Positions 38,961 to 49,959 of a DNA stretch of 64,000 nucleotides are shown here, piece after piece. The notes under the pieces are model-generated. The model did not search any database. It saw nothing but the letters and a program-made list of their open reading frames with translations, and had not been told where the DNA came from. Made by a program: the position numbers and the translations under genes. The first letter of the stretch is position 1, and every line of letters begins with the position of its first letter. The stretch comes from Neorhizobium galegae (lineage in GTDB: Bacteria > Pseudomonadota > Alphaproteobacteria > Rhizobiales > Rhizobiaceae). The stretch covers positions 806,001 through 870,000 of the forward strand of contig NZ_JAGIPG010000002.1 in NCBI RefSeq assembly GCF_017877055.1, read 5' to 3'.

Positions 38961-39651
38961 TCTTCGAGATCACCGAAACCAGTTCGCCGAGATGGTCGAT
39001 CTGGCGGAAGCGCGGGGCTGCGGTCGGCGCGTCCACATGTTCCAGGACCCAGGTCAGCGCATGCGGCACGAACACACCGTAGCTTCCGGCAGCGATCGCC
39101 GGCACGATGTCCGATTTCAGCGAATTGCCGACCATCATCGCCCGTTCCGGCCCGTCCGCCACTTTCGAGAAGATGCGGCGATAGGTGGTGGCGTTCTTGT
39201 CGCTGACGATTTCGACCGCATCGAAGAAATCGCCGAGGCCGGATTGTGCGAGCTTGCGTTCCTGGTCGAACAGGTCCCCCTTGGTGATCAACACCAGCAG
39301 GTATTCGCCGTTCAAGGCCTCCAGCGTCTCTTCCACATGCGGCAGGGTTTCGACCGGATGGCGCAGCAGGTCACGGCCGATGTCGAGGATTTCGCCGATT
39401 ATCCTGGTCGGCACCTTGCCGCCGGTGATCTCGATCGCCGTCTCGATCATCGACAGGGTAAACCCCTTGATGCCGAAACCGTAATGGGAAAGATTGCGTT
39501 TTTCCGCGTCCAGCAGCCGCTCGGAGATATGCGCGCCTTCGGCGAACTCGCCGAGCAGCGTGGCGAAGTGCTCCTCCGTCAGCCGGTAATATTGTTCGTT
39601 CTGCCAGAGCGTATCGTCGGCATCGAAGCCGATAGCGGTAATCGGGCGCAT
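38947..39651 (-). CDS. HAD-superfamily hydrolase (subfamily IA)
   Basis: A 234-residue hydrolase with the HAD motifs: GFDADDTLW (catalytic DxD, about residues 7-15), ITKGD (motif II threonine), and GNSLKSDIVPA (motif IV aspartate). Cap domain lies between them. It is likely a phosphatase for a small metabolite; the substrate is unknown. ATG 39651 is taken since an earlier in-frame Met lacks a ribosome site. It is convergent with tag, overlapping by 14 bases. Confidence 0.85.
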   Translation of the reverse strand: MRPITAIGFDADDTLWQNEQYYRLTEEHFATLLGEFAEGAHISERLLDAEKRNLSHYGFGIKGFTLSMIETAIEITGGKVPTRIIGEILDIGRDLLRHPVETLPHVEETLEALNGEYLLVLITKGDLFDQERKLAQSGLGDFFDAVEIVSDKNATTYRRIFSKVADGPERAMMVGNSLKSDIVPAIAAGSYGVFVPHALTWVLEHVDAPTAAPRFRQIDHLGELVSVISKITGA

Positions 39652-39737
39652 GAATCTGCCTCCATTCGCTGATATGGCGAAGAAGCGGGCGCCGGGCAAG
39701 ACGAAAGCCTGCCCGGCCTCACAATCATCAAGACTTG

Positions 39738-40109
39738 TTACTTGCCGTGCGCCTTCAGCCAGGCCCGCATCTCGGCAATTTCCGCCTCCTGCGCCTTGAT
39801 GACGGCCTCTGCGAGCTGGCGGATTTCCGGATCCTTGCCATGCGCAAGCTCGATCTTGGCCATGTCGATCGCGCCCTGGTGATGCGGGATCATGCTGCGC
39901 ACGAAATCCGCATCCGTATCGCCGGAATATTGGATCGCCATGTCCTTGTGCATCCTGGCATTCGCATCTTCGAATGCCTTGGTGGATGGGTTGCCGCCCG
40001 TCGGCATGTTCATCTTGGAATGATCCATTCCCTTCATCTCCTGGGCGGCGAGCGGGCCGGTGAGGAGAGCGGAGAAGGTGGCGGCCATGAAAATGATTTT
40101 TGCAGACAT
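39738..40109 (-). CDS. DUF305 family periplasmic protein
   Basis: A 123-residue exported protein: signal peptide (AATFSALLTGPLAAQ), then a Met-rich segment (KGMDHSKMNMPTGG) and the DUF305 motif SMIPHHQGAIDMAKIELAHG. DUF305 proteins are ferritin-like four-helix proteins, often encoded near copper and other metal genes; the Met/His content fits metal contact. AAGGA lies before the ATG. The next gene, a small Cys/His-rich protein, is 56 bases away in the same direction, consistent with a shared metal-related role. Confidence 0.82.
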   Translation of the reverse strand: MSAKIIFMAATFSALLTGPLAAQEMKGMDHSKMNMPTGGNPSTKAFEDANARMHKDMAIQYSGDTDADFVRSMIPHHQGAIDMAKIELAHGKDPEIRQLAEAVIKAQEAEIAEMRAWLKAHGK

Positions 40110-40165
40110 AGGGTTTCCTTTTCCGTGTCCGACAGAGTTTAATGATGACGTCGCTTGGAATTCCG

Positions 40166-40540
40166 TCAGGCGTGGGGAGGGGGTGTCAGCGGCGCGGTTG
40201 GCGGAGAGACCGGCACCTGCTCGATGGCTGGCGAAGGATAGGCATAGGCAGACCGGCCACCATCGCCGATCGCCAGTGCCGGCAGCAGCGTCAGGCAGGC
40301 GGCACAGAAGGGCGTAACGCAGGTCTTGCCGCCATGCGGGCAGGGCTGCTGCGGTGACCCATGAGCATGCGATGCCTTGGCCATCTCGGTGGTCGTGCCA
40401 TGGTCGCGGTGCTGGGCGCGGTCCTGCATGACCTGCGCGGTATGTTCGGCCGGCACCGGCATAGAAGGCATGCCAACGGCCGGCATGGCCCCGTAAAGCA
40501 GCCAGGCGAAAAACATCATGATGGCGGCAAGGCGTGACAT
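40166..40540 (-). CDS. Small Cys/His-rich exported protein, unknown function
   Basis: A 124-residue protein with a hydrophobic N-terminus (RLAAIMMFFAWLLYGAM), a His-rich middle (HTAQVMQDRAQHRDHG, SHAHGSP) and a cluster of cysteines (CPHGGKTC, then FCAACLTLL). These could bind metal, in line with the DUF305 neighbour. I do not recognise the family; proteins of DUF2946 type look similar in layout. ATG 40540 is chosen because the upstream part of the open frame has no plausible signal. It overlaps nothing and follows a Rossmann-like gene in the same direction. Confidence 0.6.
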   Translation of the reverse strand: MSRLAAIMMFFAWLLYGAMPAVGMPSMPVPAEHTAQVMQDRAQHRDHGTTTEMAKASHAHGSPQQPCPHGGKTCVTPFCAACLTLLPALAIGDGGRSAYAYPSPAIEQVPVSPPTAPLTPPPHA

Positions 40541-40586
40541 GGCTTTGAATCTACGATCGTCTCTGCGGAAATCAACCGCTTGAACA

Positions 40587-41339
40587 TCACAAGGCGATGA
40601 CATCGTGCACCGCCTGATATTCCTTGCTGAGTTCGCCATAGGGCGCGACCGGCCAGGTCCACGCCCGTTTCGCCGGCGGCGCGGGCACGCCGCAGAGCAG
40701 GTCGGCCTCTTCGAGCACCTGCCCGCCACGATCGGTGACGCGATAGGCCGTGTCGGTGATCAGGGCCGTCTTGCAGGGCAGTGCGGCGAGACCGTCGAGA
40801 TGCGCCAGGATCAGCCGCTGCAAGATCTCGCCTCGTGCGGGATTATTTTCGGCTTCCAGCCGGCGCTTCGATGCCACCCCGATCTGCGACAGGATATTGG
40901 CCGAAACCACGAGATCGAGATACGGCACCTGCCGCAGGAATGAGAGCGGCTCGACAACCTTGGCCGCGGCCGCATCGTCGAAACCGGAAAGATCCCGCGA
41001 AATCAGCCGGACGTTGCGGAACCGCTTTGCCTTCAGCCGCATCCGCACGCTCGCCAGATGCACGAGGTCGACCAGCACCACCGTATCGAATTTTGCCGCC
41101 AGATCATCGATCGGCACGTCCCGCAGCAGACCCGAGCCGAGCACGACCACGGTGCGCCGCTGCTTCATTCTGGCGACCGTCTCGCGAATGAACGCCTTGC
41201 AGTTCTCCTCGTGGCTCCCCCAGTCCGTCGCGCACCGCCCGGCCCGCGACCACAGGCTGACGGACGAGCGGACGAAGGGATGGAATTCTGATGGCGTGAC
41301 AGCGGAGGTCGCGGCATATTGGAGAGCTTCGGTGAGCAT
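40587..41339 (-). CDS. Conserved Rossmann-fold hypothetical protein
   Basis: A 250-residue soluble protein with a SAM-methyltransferase-like strand-loop (VVVLGSGLLRDVP near residue 60, FDTVVLVDLVHL near 80). The usual third acidic contact is less clear, so catalytic activity is uncertain. N-terminal FRSSVSLWSRAG-type region (FVRSSVSLWSRAGRC) is unusual. I do not recognise a named function; it may be a methyltransferase or a nucleotide-binding protein. ATG 41339 is used; a longer start at 41372 is weaker. It lies beside hisS, reading away from it. Confidence 0.65.
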   Translation of the reverse strand: MLTEALQYAATSAVTPSEFHPFVRSSVSLWSRAGRCATDWGSHEENCKAFIRETVARMKQRRTVVVLGSGLLRDVPIDDLAAKFDTVVLVDLVHLASVRMRLKAKRFRNVRLISRDLSGFDDAAAAKVVEPLSFLRQVPYLDLVVSANILSQIGVASKRRLEAENNPARGEILQRLILAHLDGLAALPCKTALITDTAYRVTDRGGQVLEEADLLCGVPAPPAKRAWTWPVAPYGELSKEYQAVHDVIAL

Positions 41340-41463
41340 GGGGCAGGGATAGCAGCCGAAGCGATTCTTCACCAGCCGCCGCCCTTGCCGCTCCGGCCTC
41401 TATCCTCTAAGAAACCGCACACAAATCCGGCCTCTCCGGGGCCTTGGCAATGGAATTCCGATC

Positions 41464-42984
41464 ATGAGCGACAAGCAGAAGAAACCTCAGAAACTGAAAG
41501 CCCGCCTGCCGCGCGGCTTCGTCGATCGTTCCGCCGCCGATATCCATGCCACCAACGAGATGACCGCGAAGATCCGCGAGGTCTACGAGCGCTACGGTTT
41601 CGACCCGGTCGAGACGCCGCTGTTCGAATATACCGACGCGCTCGGAAAATTCCTGCCCGACAGCGACCGCCCGAACGAGGGCGTCTTTTCGCTGCAGGAC
41701 GACGACGACCAGTGGATGAGCCTGCGCTACGACCTGACGGCGCCGCTCGCCCGCCATGTCGCGGAAAATTTCAACGAGATCCAGCTGCCGTTCCGCACCT
41801 ATCGCGCCGGCTACGTCTTCCGTAACGAGAAGCCGGGTCCTGGTCGCTTCCGCCAGTTCATGCAGTTCGACGCCGATACCGTCGGTGCGCCGGGCGTCCA
41901 GGCGGATGCCGAAATGTGCATGATGATGGCCGATACGATGGAAGCGCTCGGTATCAGCAGAGGCGACTACGTGATCCGCGTCAACAACCGCAAGGTTCTG
42001 GACGGCGTCATGGAGGCGATCGGGCTTGGGGGCGACGACAAGGGTGGACAGCGGCTGAACGTGTTACGGGCCATCGACAAGCTCGACAAGTTTGGCCCCG
42101 AAGGCGTCAGGTTGTTGCTTGGTGCCGGCCGCAAGGATGAATCCGGCGACTTCACCAAGGGCGCGGGCCTCGGCGAAGAGCAAATCGAGAAGGTGCTCTT
42201 CTTCGTCGGCATCAAGAACTACGCCGAAAGTGCCGCCGAGCTTGGCGAACTTGTCGCCGGCACGGCGCAGGGCGGCGAAGGCGTCGACGAACTGAACACG
42301 ATCGGCGCGCTTGCCGTCAGCGCCGGTTACGGCCCGGATCGCATCAAGATCGACCCCTCCGTCGTCCGTGGCCTCGAATATTACACCGGCCCGGTCTTCG
42401 AAGCCGAACTGCTCTTCGACGTCACCAACGAAAAGGGCGAAAAGGTCGTCTTCGGTTCGGTCGGCGGCGGCGGGCGTTATGATGGTCTCGTGTCGCGCTT
42501 CATGGGCCAGCCGGTTCCGGCGACCGGTTTCTCGATCGGCGTCTCGCGCCTGATGACGGCGCTCAAAAACCTTGGCAAGCTCGGCCAGGACGAGGTGATC
42601 GCCCCGGTTCTGATCACCGTCATGGATGGCGATGTCGAGAGCATGGGCCGCTACCAGCGTTTCACCCAGACGCTGCGCAACGAAGGCATCCGTGCCGAAA
42701 TGTATCAGGGCAACTGGAAGAAGTTCGGCAATCAGCTGAAATATGCCGACCGCCGCGGCTGCCCGATCGCCATCATCCAGGGCGGCGACGAGCGGGCGCA
42801 GGGCGTCGTGCAGCTGAAGGACCTGATCGAAGGCAAGCGCCTGTCCGGCGAGATCGAGGACAATGCGAGCTGGCGCGAGGCGCGTGTGGCGCAGGATACC
42901 GTTCCCGAGGCGGATCTGGTCGCCAAGGTGAAGGAAATCCTGTCGGCCCAGGCGGAGGATCGGAGAAGGGCAGGCAATGCGTGA
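41464..42984 (+). CDS. hisS: Histidyl-tRNA synthetase
   Basis: A 506-residue class II aminoacyl-tRNA synthetase. It has motif 2 (RFRQFMQFD, near residue 136), [15 protein letters not shown] just before it, the histidine-binding [11 protein letters not shown] (near 302) and motif 3 (GFSIGVSRL). It is longer than enterobacterial HisRS (about 424), as usual in alphaproteobacteria. The gene starts at ATG 41464, eight bases after GGAAT. hisZ and hisG follow after a 204-base gap that carries a RIME-like repeat; the three form a histidine cluster. Confidence 0.96.
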   Translation: MSDKQKKPQKLKARLPRGFVDRSAADIHATNEMTAKIREVYERYGFDPVETPLFEYTDALGKFLPDSDRPNEGVFSLQDDDDQWMSLRYDLTAPLARHVAENFNEIQLPFRTYRAGYVFRNEKPGPGRFRQFMQFDADTVGAPGVQADAEMCMMMADTMEALGISRGDYVIRVNNRKVLDGVMEAIGLGGDDKGGQRLNVLRAIDKLDKFGPEGVRLLLGAGRKDESGDFTKGAGLGEEQIEKVLFFVGIKNYAESAAELGELVAGTAQGGEGVDELNTIGALAVSAGYGPDRIKIDPSVVRGLEYYTGPVFEAELLFDVTNEKGEKVVFGSVGGGGRYDGLVSRFMGQPVPATGFSIGVSRLMTALKNLGKLGQDEVIAPVLITVMDGDVESMGRYQRFTQTLRNEGIRAEMYQGNWKKFGNQLKYADRRGCPIAIIQGGDERAQGVVQLKDLIEGKRLSGEIEDNASWREARVAQDTVPEADLVAKVKEILSAQAEDRRRAGNA

Positions 42985-42989
42985 GGTTT

Positions 42990-43163
42990 ACCCCCTTCTG
43001 CTCTGCCGGGCATCTCCCCCTCAAGGGGGGCGATCGGCTGGCGGCTTGCGCCTCGTTTCCTCTTTGATGTCCCACTTTTCGCAGCGTCGCTTTGGAAACG
43101 GCGGTCATGCCGCTTCTGATCTCCCCACCCGTGGGGGAAATGCCCGGCAAGGCAGAGGGGGGC
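42990..43163. repeat. RIME-like palindromic intergenic repeat
   Basis: Two long inverted arms of about 46 bases (42990-43035 and 43118-43163), each reading CCCCCTTCTGCTCTGCCGGG-like then CATCTCCCCC, flank a middle spacer of about 80 bases. The arms differ at a few positions but pair strongly. This matches rhizobial intergenic mosaic elements: short, non-coding palindromes dispersed between genes. It sits between hisS and hisZ in a place where it may stop transcription or be a neutral insertion; a co-transcribed mRNA would contain a long hairpin. Confidence 0.75.
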
Positions 43164-43188
43164 TTCGTGGCATAGTGGGAGCGATCCC

Positions 43189-44310
43189 ATGCCCCTGATC
43201 GACATGCCGGACTTCTCCACCGACCTCCTCGCCGAATTTGCCGCCCGCCGCACCGAACGCGTCAATACGCCCGTCATCCAGCCGGCCGAACCCTTCCTCG
43301 ACATGGCCGGCGAAGACCTGCGCCGTCGCATCTTCCTGACTGAAAGCGAGACGGGCGCCAATCTCTGTCTGCGCCCGGAATTCACCATTCCGGTCTGCCT
43401 GCGTCACATCGAAACGGCCACCGGCACCCCGAAACGCTATTCCTATCTCGGCGAAGTCTTCCGCCAGCGGCGCGAGGGTTCCCATGAATTCTACCAGGCC
43501 GGCATCGAGGATCTCGGCGACAAGGATATCGCCAGTTCCGACGCCCGCGCCATCGGTGATGCGACCGGCATCCTGAAAGCGCTGCTGCCCGGCCGCAAGC
43601 TCGCGCTCACGCTCGGCGACCAGGCAGTGTTCGAGGCGGTGGTCAAGGCGCTCGGCCTGCCGTTCGGCTGGCAGCGTCGGCTGATCCATGCGTTCGGCGA
43701 TATGGCCCATCTGGAAGCCCTGCTGGAACGGCTCGCCAGGCCGCAGCCGGTCGCTGGCCTCGATCCGCAGATCGCCGGACTGATCGCCTCGGACAGCGAG
43801 GCTGACCTTGTGGCCCACATCGACCGCACCATGCAGGAAACTGGCTACTCCACCAATGCCAGCCGTTCGCCGGTCGAGATCGCGAGAAGGCTGAAGGAAA
43901 AACTGGAACTGGCCGAAACCCGGCTCGACGGAACTGCTTTGCTCCTGCTGCGCGAATTCCTGACGCTGCAATTGCCGCTCGCCGAAGCGCCCGCTGCCTT
44001 GGCCGGCTTTGCCGATGCCGCCGGCCTGAAGCTCGGCGCTGCGGTTTCCCGCTTCGATGCCCGGCTGGCGGCGCTCGCCAATGCCGGCGCCGATCTCTCG
44101 GCCATGACCTACCGCGCCGCCTTCGGCCGTCCGCTCGACTATTATACCGGCCTCGTTTTCGAGGTGACCGAGGCGGGCTCGTCTGCCGTGCTTGCCGGCG
44201 GCGGCCGTTTCGACCGGCTGCTGACCCTGCTCGGTGCAAAAGAGCATATCCCGGCCGTCGGTTTCTCGCTCTGGCTAGACCGGATTGAAGCTGCGAGGGC
44301 ATCGAGATGA
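43189..44310 (+). CDS. hisZ: ATP phosphoribosyltransferase regulatory subunit HisZ
   Basis: A 373-residue histidyl-tRNA synthetase paralogue without aminoacylation activity. It has motif-2-like [20 protein letters not shown] and [20 protein letters not shown] near residue 83, but the histidine-binding active-site segment differs from HisRS. With the short HisG encoded next to it, HisZ makes the hetero-octameric enzyme that starts histidine synthesis and mediates feedback inhibition. It overlaps hisG by ATGA, which matches the required equal production of subunits. Confidence 0.93.
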   Translation: MPLIDMPDFSTDLLAEFAARRTERVNTPVIQPAEPFLDMAGEDLRRRIFLTESETGANLCLRPEFTIPVCLRHIETATGTPKRYSYLGEVFRQRREGSHEFYQAGIEDLGDKDIASSDARAIGDATGILKALLPGRKLALTLGDQAVFEAVVKALGLPFGWQRRLIHAFGDMAHLEALLERLARPQPVAGLDPQIAGLIASDSEADLVAHIDRTMQETGYSTNASRSPVEIARRLKEKLELAETRLDGTALLLLREFLTLQLPLAEAPAALAGFADAAGLKLGAAVSRFDARLAALANAGADLSAMTYRAAFGRPLDYYTGLVFEVTEAGSSAVLAGGGRFDRLLTLLGAKEHIPAVGFSLWLDRIEAARASR

Positions 44311-45005
44311 GCACGATCACCATTGCCCTACCCTCCAAGGGCCGCATCAAGGAAGATACCGCCGGTGTGTTTGAGCGCGCCGGGCTCGCCATTTCCGCCG
44401 TCGGCAACGACCGCTCCTATCGCGGCCGCATCGAGGGGATAGACGGCGTCGAGATCGCCTATCTCTCCGCCTCCGAGATTGCCCGCGAGCTTGCGAGCGG
44501 CACCGTCGATTTCGGCGTCACCGGCGAAGACCTGGTGCGCGAAGGCATGGCCGGCGCTGACGGACGCGTCGAATTCTGTGCCCGCCTCGGTTTTGGCCAT
44601 GCGGATGTCGTGGTCGCCGTGCCGGAGATCTGGCTCGACGTCGAGACCATGGCCGATCTTGGCGACGTGGCGGCGGATTTTCGCGCCCGTCATGGCCGCA
44701 GGCTCGCCATCGCCACAAAGTACTGGCGGCTCACCCAGCAGTTCTTTTCGAGCCAGCACGGCATCCAGCTCTACCGCATCGTCGAAAGCCTCGGCGCCAC
44801 GGAAGGCGCGCCGGCTGCCGGCCAGGCGGATATCATCGTCGACATCACCTCGACGGGATCGACGCTCAGGGCCAACCACCTGAAGATCCTCTCGGATGGC
44901 GTCATCCTGAAATCCGAGGCCTGCCTGGTCAGGGCCCGCAAGCCGGCTCACGAGCAGGATCCGCGGGTCGCCAGGATCGTGGAGGCAGTCCGCGCCGCGC
45001 TCTGA
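44307..45005 (+). CDS. hisG: ATP phosphoribosyltransferase catalytic subunit (short form)
   Basis: A 232-residue short-form HisG, which lacks the C-terminal regulatory ACT-like domain and needs HisZ. It joins ATP and PRPP, the first step of histidine synthesis. Key features: [11 protein letters not shown] near the start, [13 protein letters not shown] near residue 70 and the PRPP-binding [13 protein letters not shown] near 178. It overlaps the end of hisZ by ATGA. Confidence 0.95.
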   Translation: MSTITIALPSKGRIKEDTAGVFERAGLAISAVGNDRSYRGRIEGIDGVEIAYLSASEIARELASGTVDFGVTGEDLVREGMAGADGRVEFCARLGFGHADVVVAVPEIWLDVETMADLGDVAADFRARHGRRLAIATKYWRLTQQFFSSQHGIQLYRIVESLGATEGAPAAGQADIIVDITSTGSTLRANHLKILSDGVILKSEACLVRARKPAHEQDPRVARIVEAVRAAL

Positions 45006-45027
45006 GTTTTGAAGAGGAGGAAGCACG

Positions 45028-45432
45028 ATGCATGTGACCGGTCGATGCCATTGCGGCTATGTGACCTATGAGGCCGAACTCGACCCGAAGCGGATCAGTA
45101 TCTGCCATTGCACCGATTGCCAGACGCTCAGCGGTTCGCCGTTTCGCGTCACCGCCGTCGTCCCGGAAAGCGATCTGAAGCTCACCGGGCACGAGCCAAA
45201 GCTCTACCGCAAGGTGGCCGAGAGCGGCCGCGTCCGCCAGCAGTATTTCTGCCCCGAATGCGGCTCGCCGCTTTTCGTCAATGGCGAGGGTGAGGCGGCG
45301 AGAATCTGGGGTATCCGCTGGGGCAGTATCGACCAGCGGGCGGAGTTGAAGCCGCAGCGCCAGATATGGTGTCGTTCGGCCGTTTCCTGGCTGCCCGAAA
45401 TGAGCGAACTGCCGGCAGTCCAGACCGACTGA
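45028..45432 (+). CDS. GFA-family (glutathione-dependent formaldehyde-activating-like) protein
   Basis: A 134-residue zinc-binding protein of the GFA/CENP-V fold. Zinc ligands: GRCHCG near residue 5, CHCTDCQ near 30, and FCPECGSPLF near 83. Members may use glutathione adducts but most lack a proven substrate, so the activity is left open. It starts 22 bases after hisG with GAGGAGG before the ATG. A terminator follows 10-40 bases downstream. Confidence 0.82.
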   Translation: MHVTGRCHCGYVTYEAELDPKRISICHCTDCQTLSGSPFRVTAVVPESDLKLTGHEPKLYRKVAESGRVRQQYFCPECGSPLFVNGEGEAARIWGIRWGSIDQRAELKPQRQIWCRSAVSWLPEMSELPAVQTD

Positions 45433-45437
45433 GATCA

Positions 45438-45471
45438 TAAAAAATACCCGCCGGACTTTTCATCCGGCGGG
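45438..45471 (-). terminator. Intrinsic terminator between convergent GFA and DoxX genes
   Basis: CCCGCCGGA, seven-base loop, TCCGGCGGG, with an A-run on the left that is a T-run for the minus strand. It ends the doxX transcript and may also stop the GFA transcript. Confidence 0.8.
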
Positions 45472-45498
45472 CAGTCTTGGGCAGGGAATTTCGAAAGC

Positions 45499-45948
45499 TT
45501 AGGCTGCGATTGCGACAGAACCGCGGCGGGCATCGACAGAAAATGCACCGGCGCCGACTGCGGCGAGAGCCAGGAAGCCACCGGCAATCGTCAGGTTCTT
45601 CATCATCATCAGGCTGTTAAAGAGCGTCAACAGACCGTTGGCGGCCTCCGGGAAGCCCGGAACGTTGATGGCGCCCGAATGAAAGACGAACGCGGTAAAA
45701 GCCGAGAAGGCGGCCAGCAGCAGCGCTGCGATGCGCGTCTGGAAGCCGGTCAGCACGGCAAGGCCGGTGATCAGTTCGAAGAGGCCTGCGGCATAGGCCA
45801 GCAGCGTGGCGGCGGGAAGGCCGGCACCGGTGATCATGCCGGCGGTACTGGCGGGATCGACGAGCTTCTGGAAGCCGGACATGACGAACATGCCGGACAG
45901 AAGGATACGGCCGACGAGAAGCAGGGAATTGGTCGTGGTGGTGGACAT
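45499..45948 (-). CDS. DoxX family membrane protein
   Basis: A 149-residue protein with four hydrophobic segments (for example LLLVGRILLSGMFVMSGFQKL at the start and LLAYAAGLFELITGLAVLTG). The DoxX/SURF4 family keeps LSGMFVMSGFQKL and GLFELITGLAVL. Members are linked to redox or thiosulfate chemistry, but the role here is unclear. It is a single gene, with an upstream gap of 259 bases to the next gene. Confidence 0.85.
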   Translation of the reverse strand: MSTTTTNSLLLVGRILLSGMFVMSGFQKLVDPASTAGMITGAGLPAATLLAYAAGLFELITGLAVLTGFQTRIAALLLAAFSAFTAFVFHSGAINVPGFPEAANGLLTLFNSLMMMKNLTIAGGFLALAAVGAGAFSVDARRGSVAIAA

Positions 45949-46207
45949 TTTTAGATCTCCGGATCGGTGTCTCTGGTTGGGACACGCGGGTTAAATTCTC
46001 TGGGAGCTATGTGCCCGATTTTATCCGTATCCGGAAGATGAACGATGATTGACGGTTTGTTCGATAAAAGGAGACGATCCTCCGTGCGGCCGAATGCTGC
46101 GCCGCTTTCTGCTCCAGACGGCAGAGAACTCCACGGGGAGACTGACCTGAAACGTCGATTGCATCGGCATTTCCGGTGCTCGCCGCAAATCTCGACTGGA
46201 CAGCGGA
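45949..46207. other. Gap with no supported gene
   Basis: About 260 bases between doxX and the CPA1 antiporter end. A short plus-strand frame at 46045-46302 has no ribosome site and overlaps the antiporter, so it is not accepted. No strong hairpin seen. Confidence 0.4.
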
Positions 46208-47749
46208 TCAGATCTCCTCGATCCGGCGCGCGTCTTCCGGCAGGACAGAGAGCTCGCGCCAGTCGATCTCTTCGAGCAGCAGATTGTACTCGTCGACATT
46301 GACCTTGTGCACCGAGCGAAGCTTTTCCAGCTCTTCCCGCTGCGCGGCAATCGCCGTCAAGGCCAGCCGCCGGTAGGTCTCGAGAGAGGTGGCGTCCTCA
46401 ATACGGGAAGCGGCCAACTGCTCGATGCGGAACTTGGAGCGCAGCAGTTCCGCCTCCGTCTCGGCCGCGCCGTCGAGCCTGGAAAGGCCGGCGAGGGCGA
46501 TCTTGCCGCGCAGGACGGCGAGTTCGCCATGCCCCTCGGCCCGGCGGTCGAGGCCGAGCCATCGGATGATCGGAGTGAGCGTCAGCCCCTGGACGACGAG
46601 GGTCGCAAGAACCACCGAAAAAGCGGTCAGCACCACCACGTCGCGCTGCGGAAAGTCCACCGGCAGGGCAAAGGCGGTCGCGAGCGTCACCAGGCCGCGC
46701 ATGCCGCACCAGCCGGCCAGCAGCGCCTGGGTCGTTGTCGCGGGTTCCGGCCTGCCGCGGCTGCGCTCGTGCCAGGCGGTGAGGCGGTTGTAACCGACGC
46801 AGACGATGAAACGGACGACGACGACGATCACGATGGTGATCAGCGAAAAATGCACGGCATCCCAAAGATGATCCGCCGGCATTCCGCCGACGATGTCGCG
46901 AACCTGCATGCCCATCAGCAGGAAGGCCATGACGTTGAGCACGAACACGACCGCGGTCCAGACCGCATAGGACTGCACGCGCATGCGGGCCGAGGAGCGG
47001 GCTTCGCTGCTTCTCGCAAGCGTCATCGCGAAGGCGACGATGGCGAGCACCGCCGACAGGCCGAGGCGTTCTGCGACGATCCACAGAAGGAATGTCTGCA
47101 CGAACTGCAAGAGGATGCCGCCGAGCGTGCCGGCGACGAAGCGCATAAGATGCCGGACCACCCAGGCAGCCAGGATGCCGAGCAGGATGCCGCCCGGGAC
47201 CGCGACGGAAAGATGCAAGGCGACGCCCGTATCGAGGCTGCCGGCCGATTGAACGGACAGCGCCGCATCGAAGATCAGGAGCGCAGCCGCGTCGTTGAAC
47301 AGGCTCTCGCCGCGCAGCACGGTATCGGTGGTGCGGGGGATCGACATAGACGACAGCACCGCCGTCGCCGCTGCCGCATCGGGGGGAGCGACGATCGCCC
47401 CGAGCACGAGCGCGGCTGCAATCGGCAACCCGGCAAACGCCCATCCGGCAAAGGCGACGACGGCCGCGGTCGCGCATACGCCGCCGATCGCAAAGACGAG
47501 CAGCGGAACCCAGAATCGTCGGGCGATCCCGATCGGAAAATCAAAGGCAGCATCGAGCAGCGCCGGCGCGATGAACAGCGCGAGCGCGGTGTGCGGATCG
47601 AGCGAGATATAGGGCATGCCGGGCACCAGCGCGACCGCGGCACCCGCAAGCGCCAGCATCGACGGATAGGGCACGGAAAGCCGGCGCGAGATCTGCAGGA
47701 GCACGATCGCGACAAGCAGCAGGACGAGCAGGCTCTCGAAGAAACTCAT
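46208..47749 (-). CDS. CPA1-family Na+/H+ antiporter
   Basis: A 513-residue antiporter. About 12 hydrophobic segments span residues 1-400, with the conserved acidic ALVLGAIVAPPDAAAATAV motif (helix 5, ion-binding Asp) and GESLFNDAAALLIF (helix 6). A soluble C-terminal tail of about 110 residues follows. It exchanges sodium or potassium for protons at the inner membrane. ATG 47749 is used since the longer reading would start in the terminator region. It lies downstream of groEL, reading the same way, but an intrinsic terminator separates them. Confidence 0.88.
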   Translation of the reverse strand: MSFFESLLVLLLVAIVLLQISRRLSVPYPSMLALAGAAVALVPGMPYISLDPHTALALFIAPALLDAAFDFPIGIARRFWVPLLVFAIGGVCATAAVVAFAGWAFAGLPIAAALVLGAIVAPPDAAAATAVLSSMSIPRTTDTVLRGESLFNDAAALLIFDAALSVQSAGSLDTGVALHLSVAVPGGILLGILAAWVVRHLMRFVAGTLGGILLQFVQTFLLWIVAERLGLSAVLAIVAFAMTLARSSEARSSARMRVQSYAVWTAVVFVLNVMAFLLMGMQVRDIVGGMPADHLWDAVHFSLITIVIVVVVRFIVCVGYNRLTAWHERSRGRPEPATTTQALLAGWCGMRGLVTLATAFALPVDFPQRDVVVLTAFSVVLATLVVQGLTLTPIIRWLGLDRRAEGHGELAVLRGKIALAGLSRLDGAAETEAELLRSKFRIEQLAASRIEDATSLETYRRLALTAIAAQREELEKLRSVHKVNVDEYNLLLEEIDWRELSVLPEDARRIEEI

Positions 47750-47810
47750 GGCGCGACTGTAATTGTGGTCTGGGTCTTTGTCAGCCGGGCTCCATCCCAC
47801 AGACAAACAA

Positions 47811-47836
47811 AAAGGGCGATCCGAGGATCGCCCTTT
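47811..47836 (-). terminator. Intrinsic terminator after groEL
   Basis: AAAGGGCGATC with its complement GATCGCCCTTT and a short loop, followed by T-rich sequence on the minus strand. It ends the groES-groEL transcript before the antiporter gene. Confidence 0.85.
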
Positions 47837-47877
47837 CCGAACTGAACCGGTTGGCTCAGATGTAAGACCCGGGGGTC

Positions 47878-49545
<1,668 letters not shown>

Positions 49546-49580
49546 TCAGCGATTTCGAATGAAGAGCAACCGGCCGGAAA

Positions 49581-49877
49581 TCAGCCGATGATGCCCATGA
49601 TGTCGGATTCCTTCATGATCAGAAGGTCTTCGCCATCGAGCTTGACTTCGGTGCCCGACCACTTGCCGAACAGGACGCGGTCGCCGGCCTTGACGTCGAG
49701 AGCAGTGATGTTGCCCTTGTCGTCGCGGGTGCCGGTGCCGACGGCGACGATTTCGCCTTCCTGCGGCTTTTCCTTGGCGGTGTCAGGAATGATGATGCCG
49801 CCCTTGGTCTTGGCTTCGGATTCGACGCGACGAACAACGACGCGGTCGTGAAGGGGGCGGAAATTGGTGCTTGCCAT
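49581..49877 (-). CDS. groES: 10 kDa co-chaperonin GroES
   Basis: A 98-residue co-chaperonin that caps GroEL. The signature [18 protein letters not shown] is near residue 6, the mobile loop is [14 protein letters not shown], and it ends [10 protein letters not shown]. It lies first in the groES-groEL operon, 56 bases after a CIRCE element. Confidence 0.97.
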   Translation of the reverse strand: MASTNFRPLHDRVVVRRVESEAKTKGGIIIPDTAKEKPQEGEIVAVGTGTRDDKGNITALDVKAGDRVLFGKWSGTEVKLDGEDLLIMKESDIMGIIG

Positions 49878-49932
49878 TGTCTAATCCCTCGATCAAATGA
49901 CATGGACGGGTGAAACCCGTATCTCGGTGCTG

Positions 49933-49959
49933 TTAGCACTCCCGCTTGGAGAGTGCCAG
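49933..49959. promoter_or_regulatory. CIRCE element (HrcA operator)
   Basis: TTAGCACTC, nine-base spacer, GAGTGCCAG. The left arm is the consensus; the right arm differs from GAGTGCTAA at two of its last three bases. It lies upstream of groES, consistent with HrcA repression relieved on heat shock. Confidence 0.85.

Noticed and set aside
46307..47845. 512-codon plus-strand open frame
   Set aside because: It is antisense to the CPA1 antiporter and has arginine/glutamate-rich nonsense content; a GC-rich shadow.
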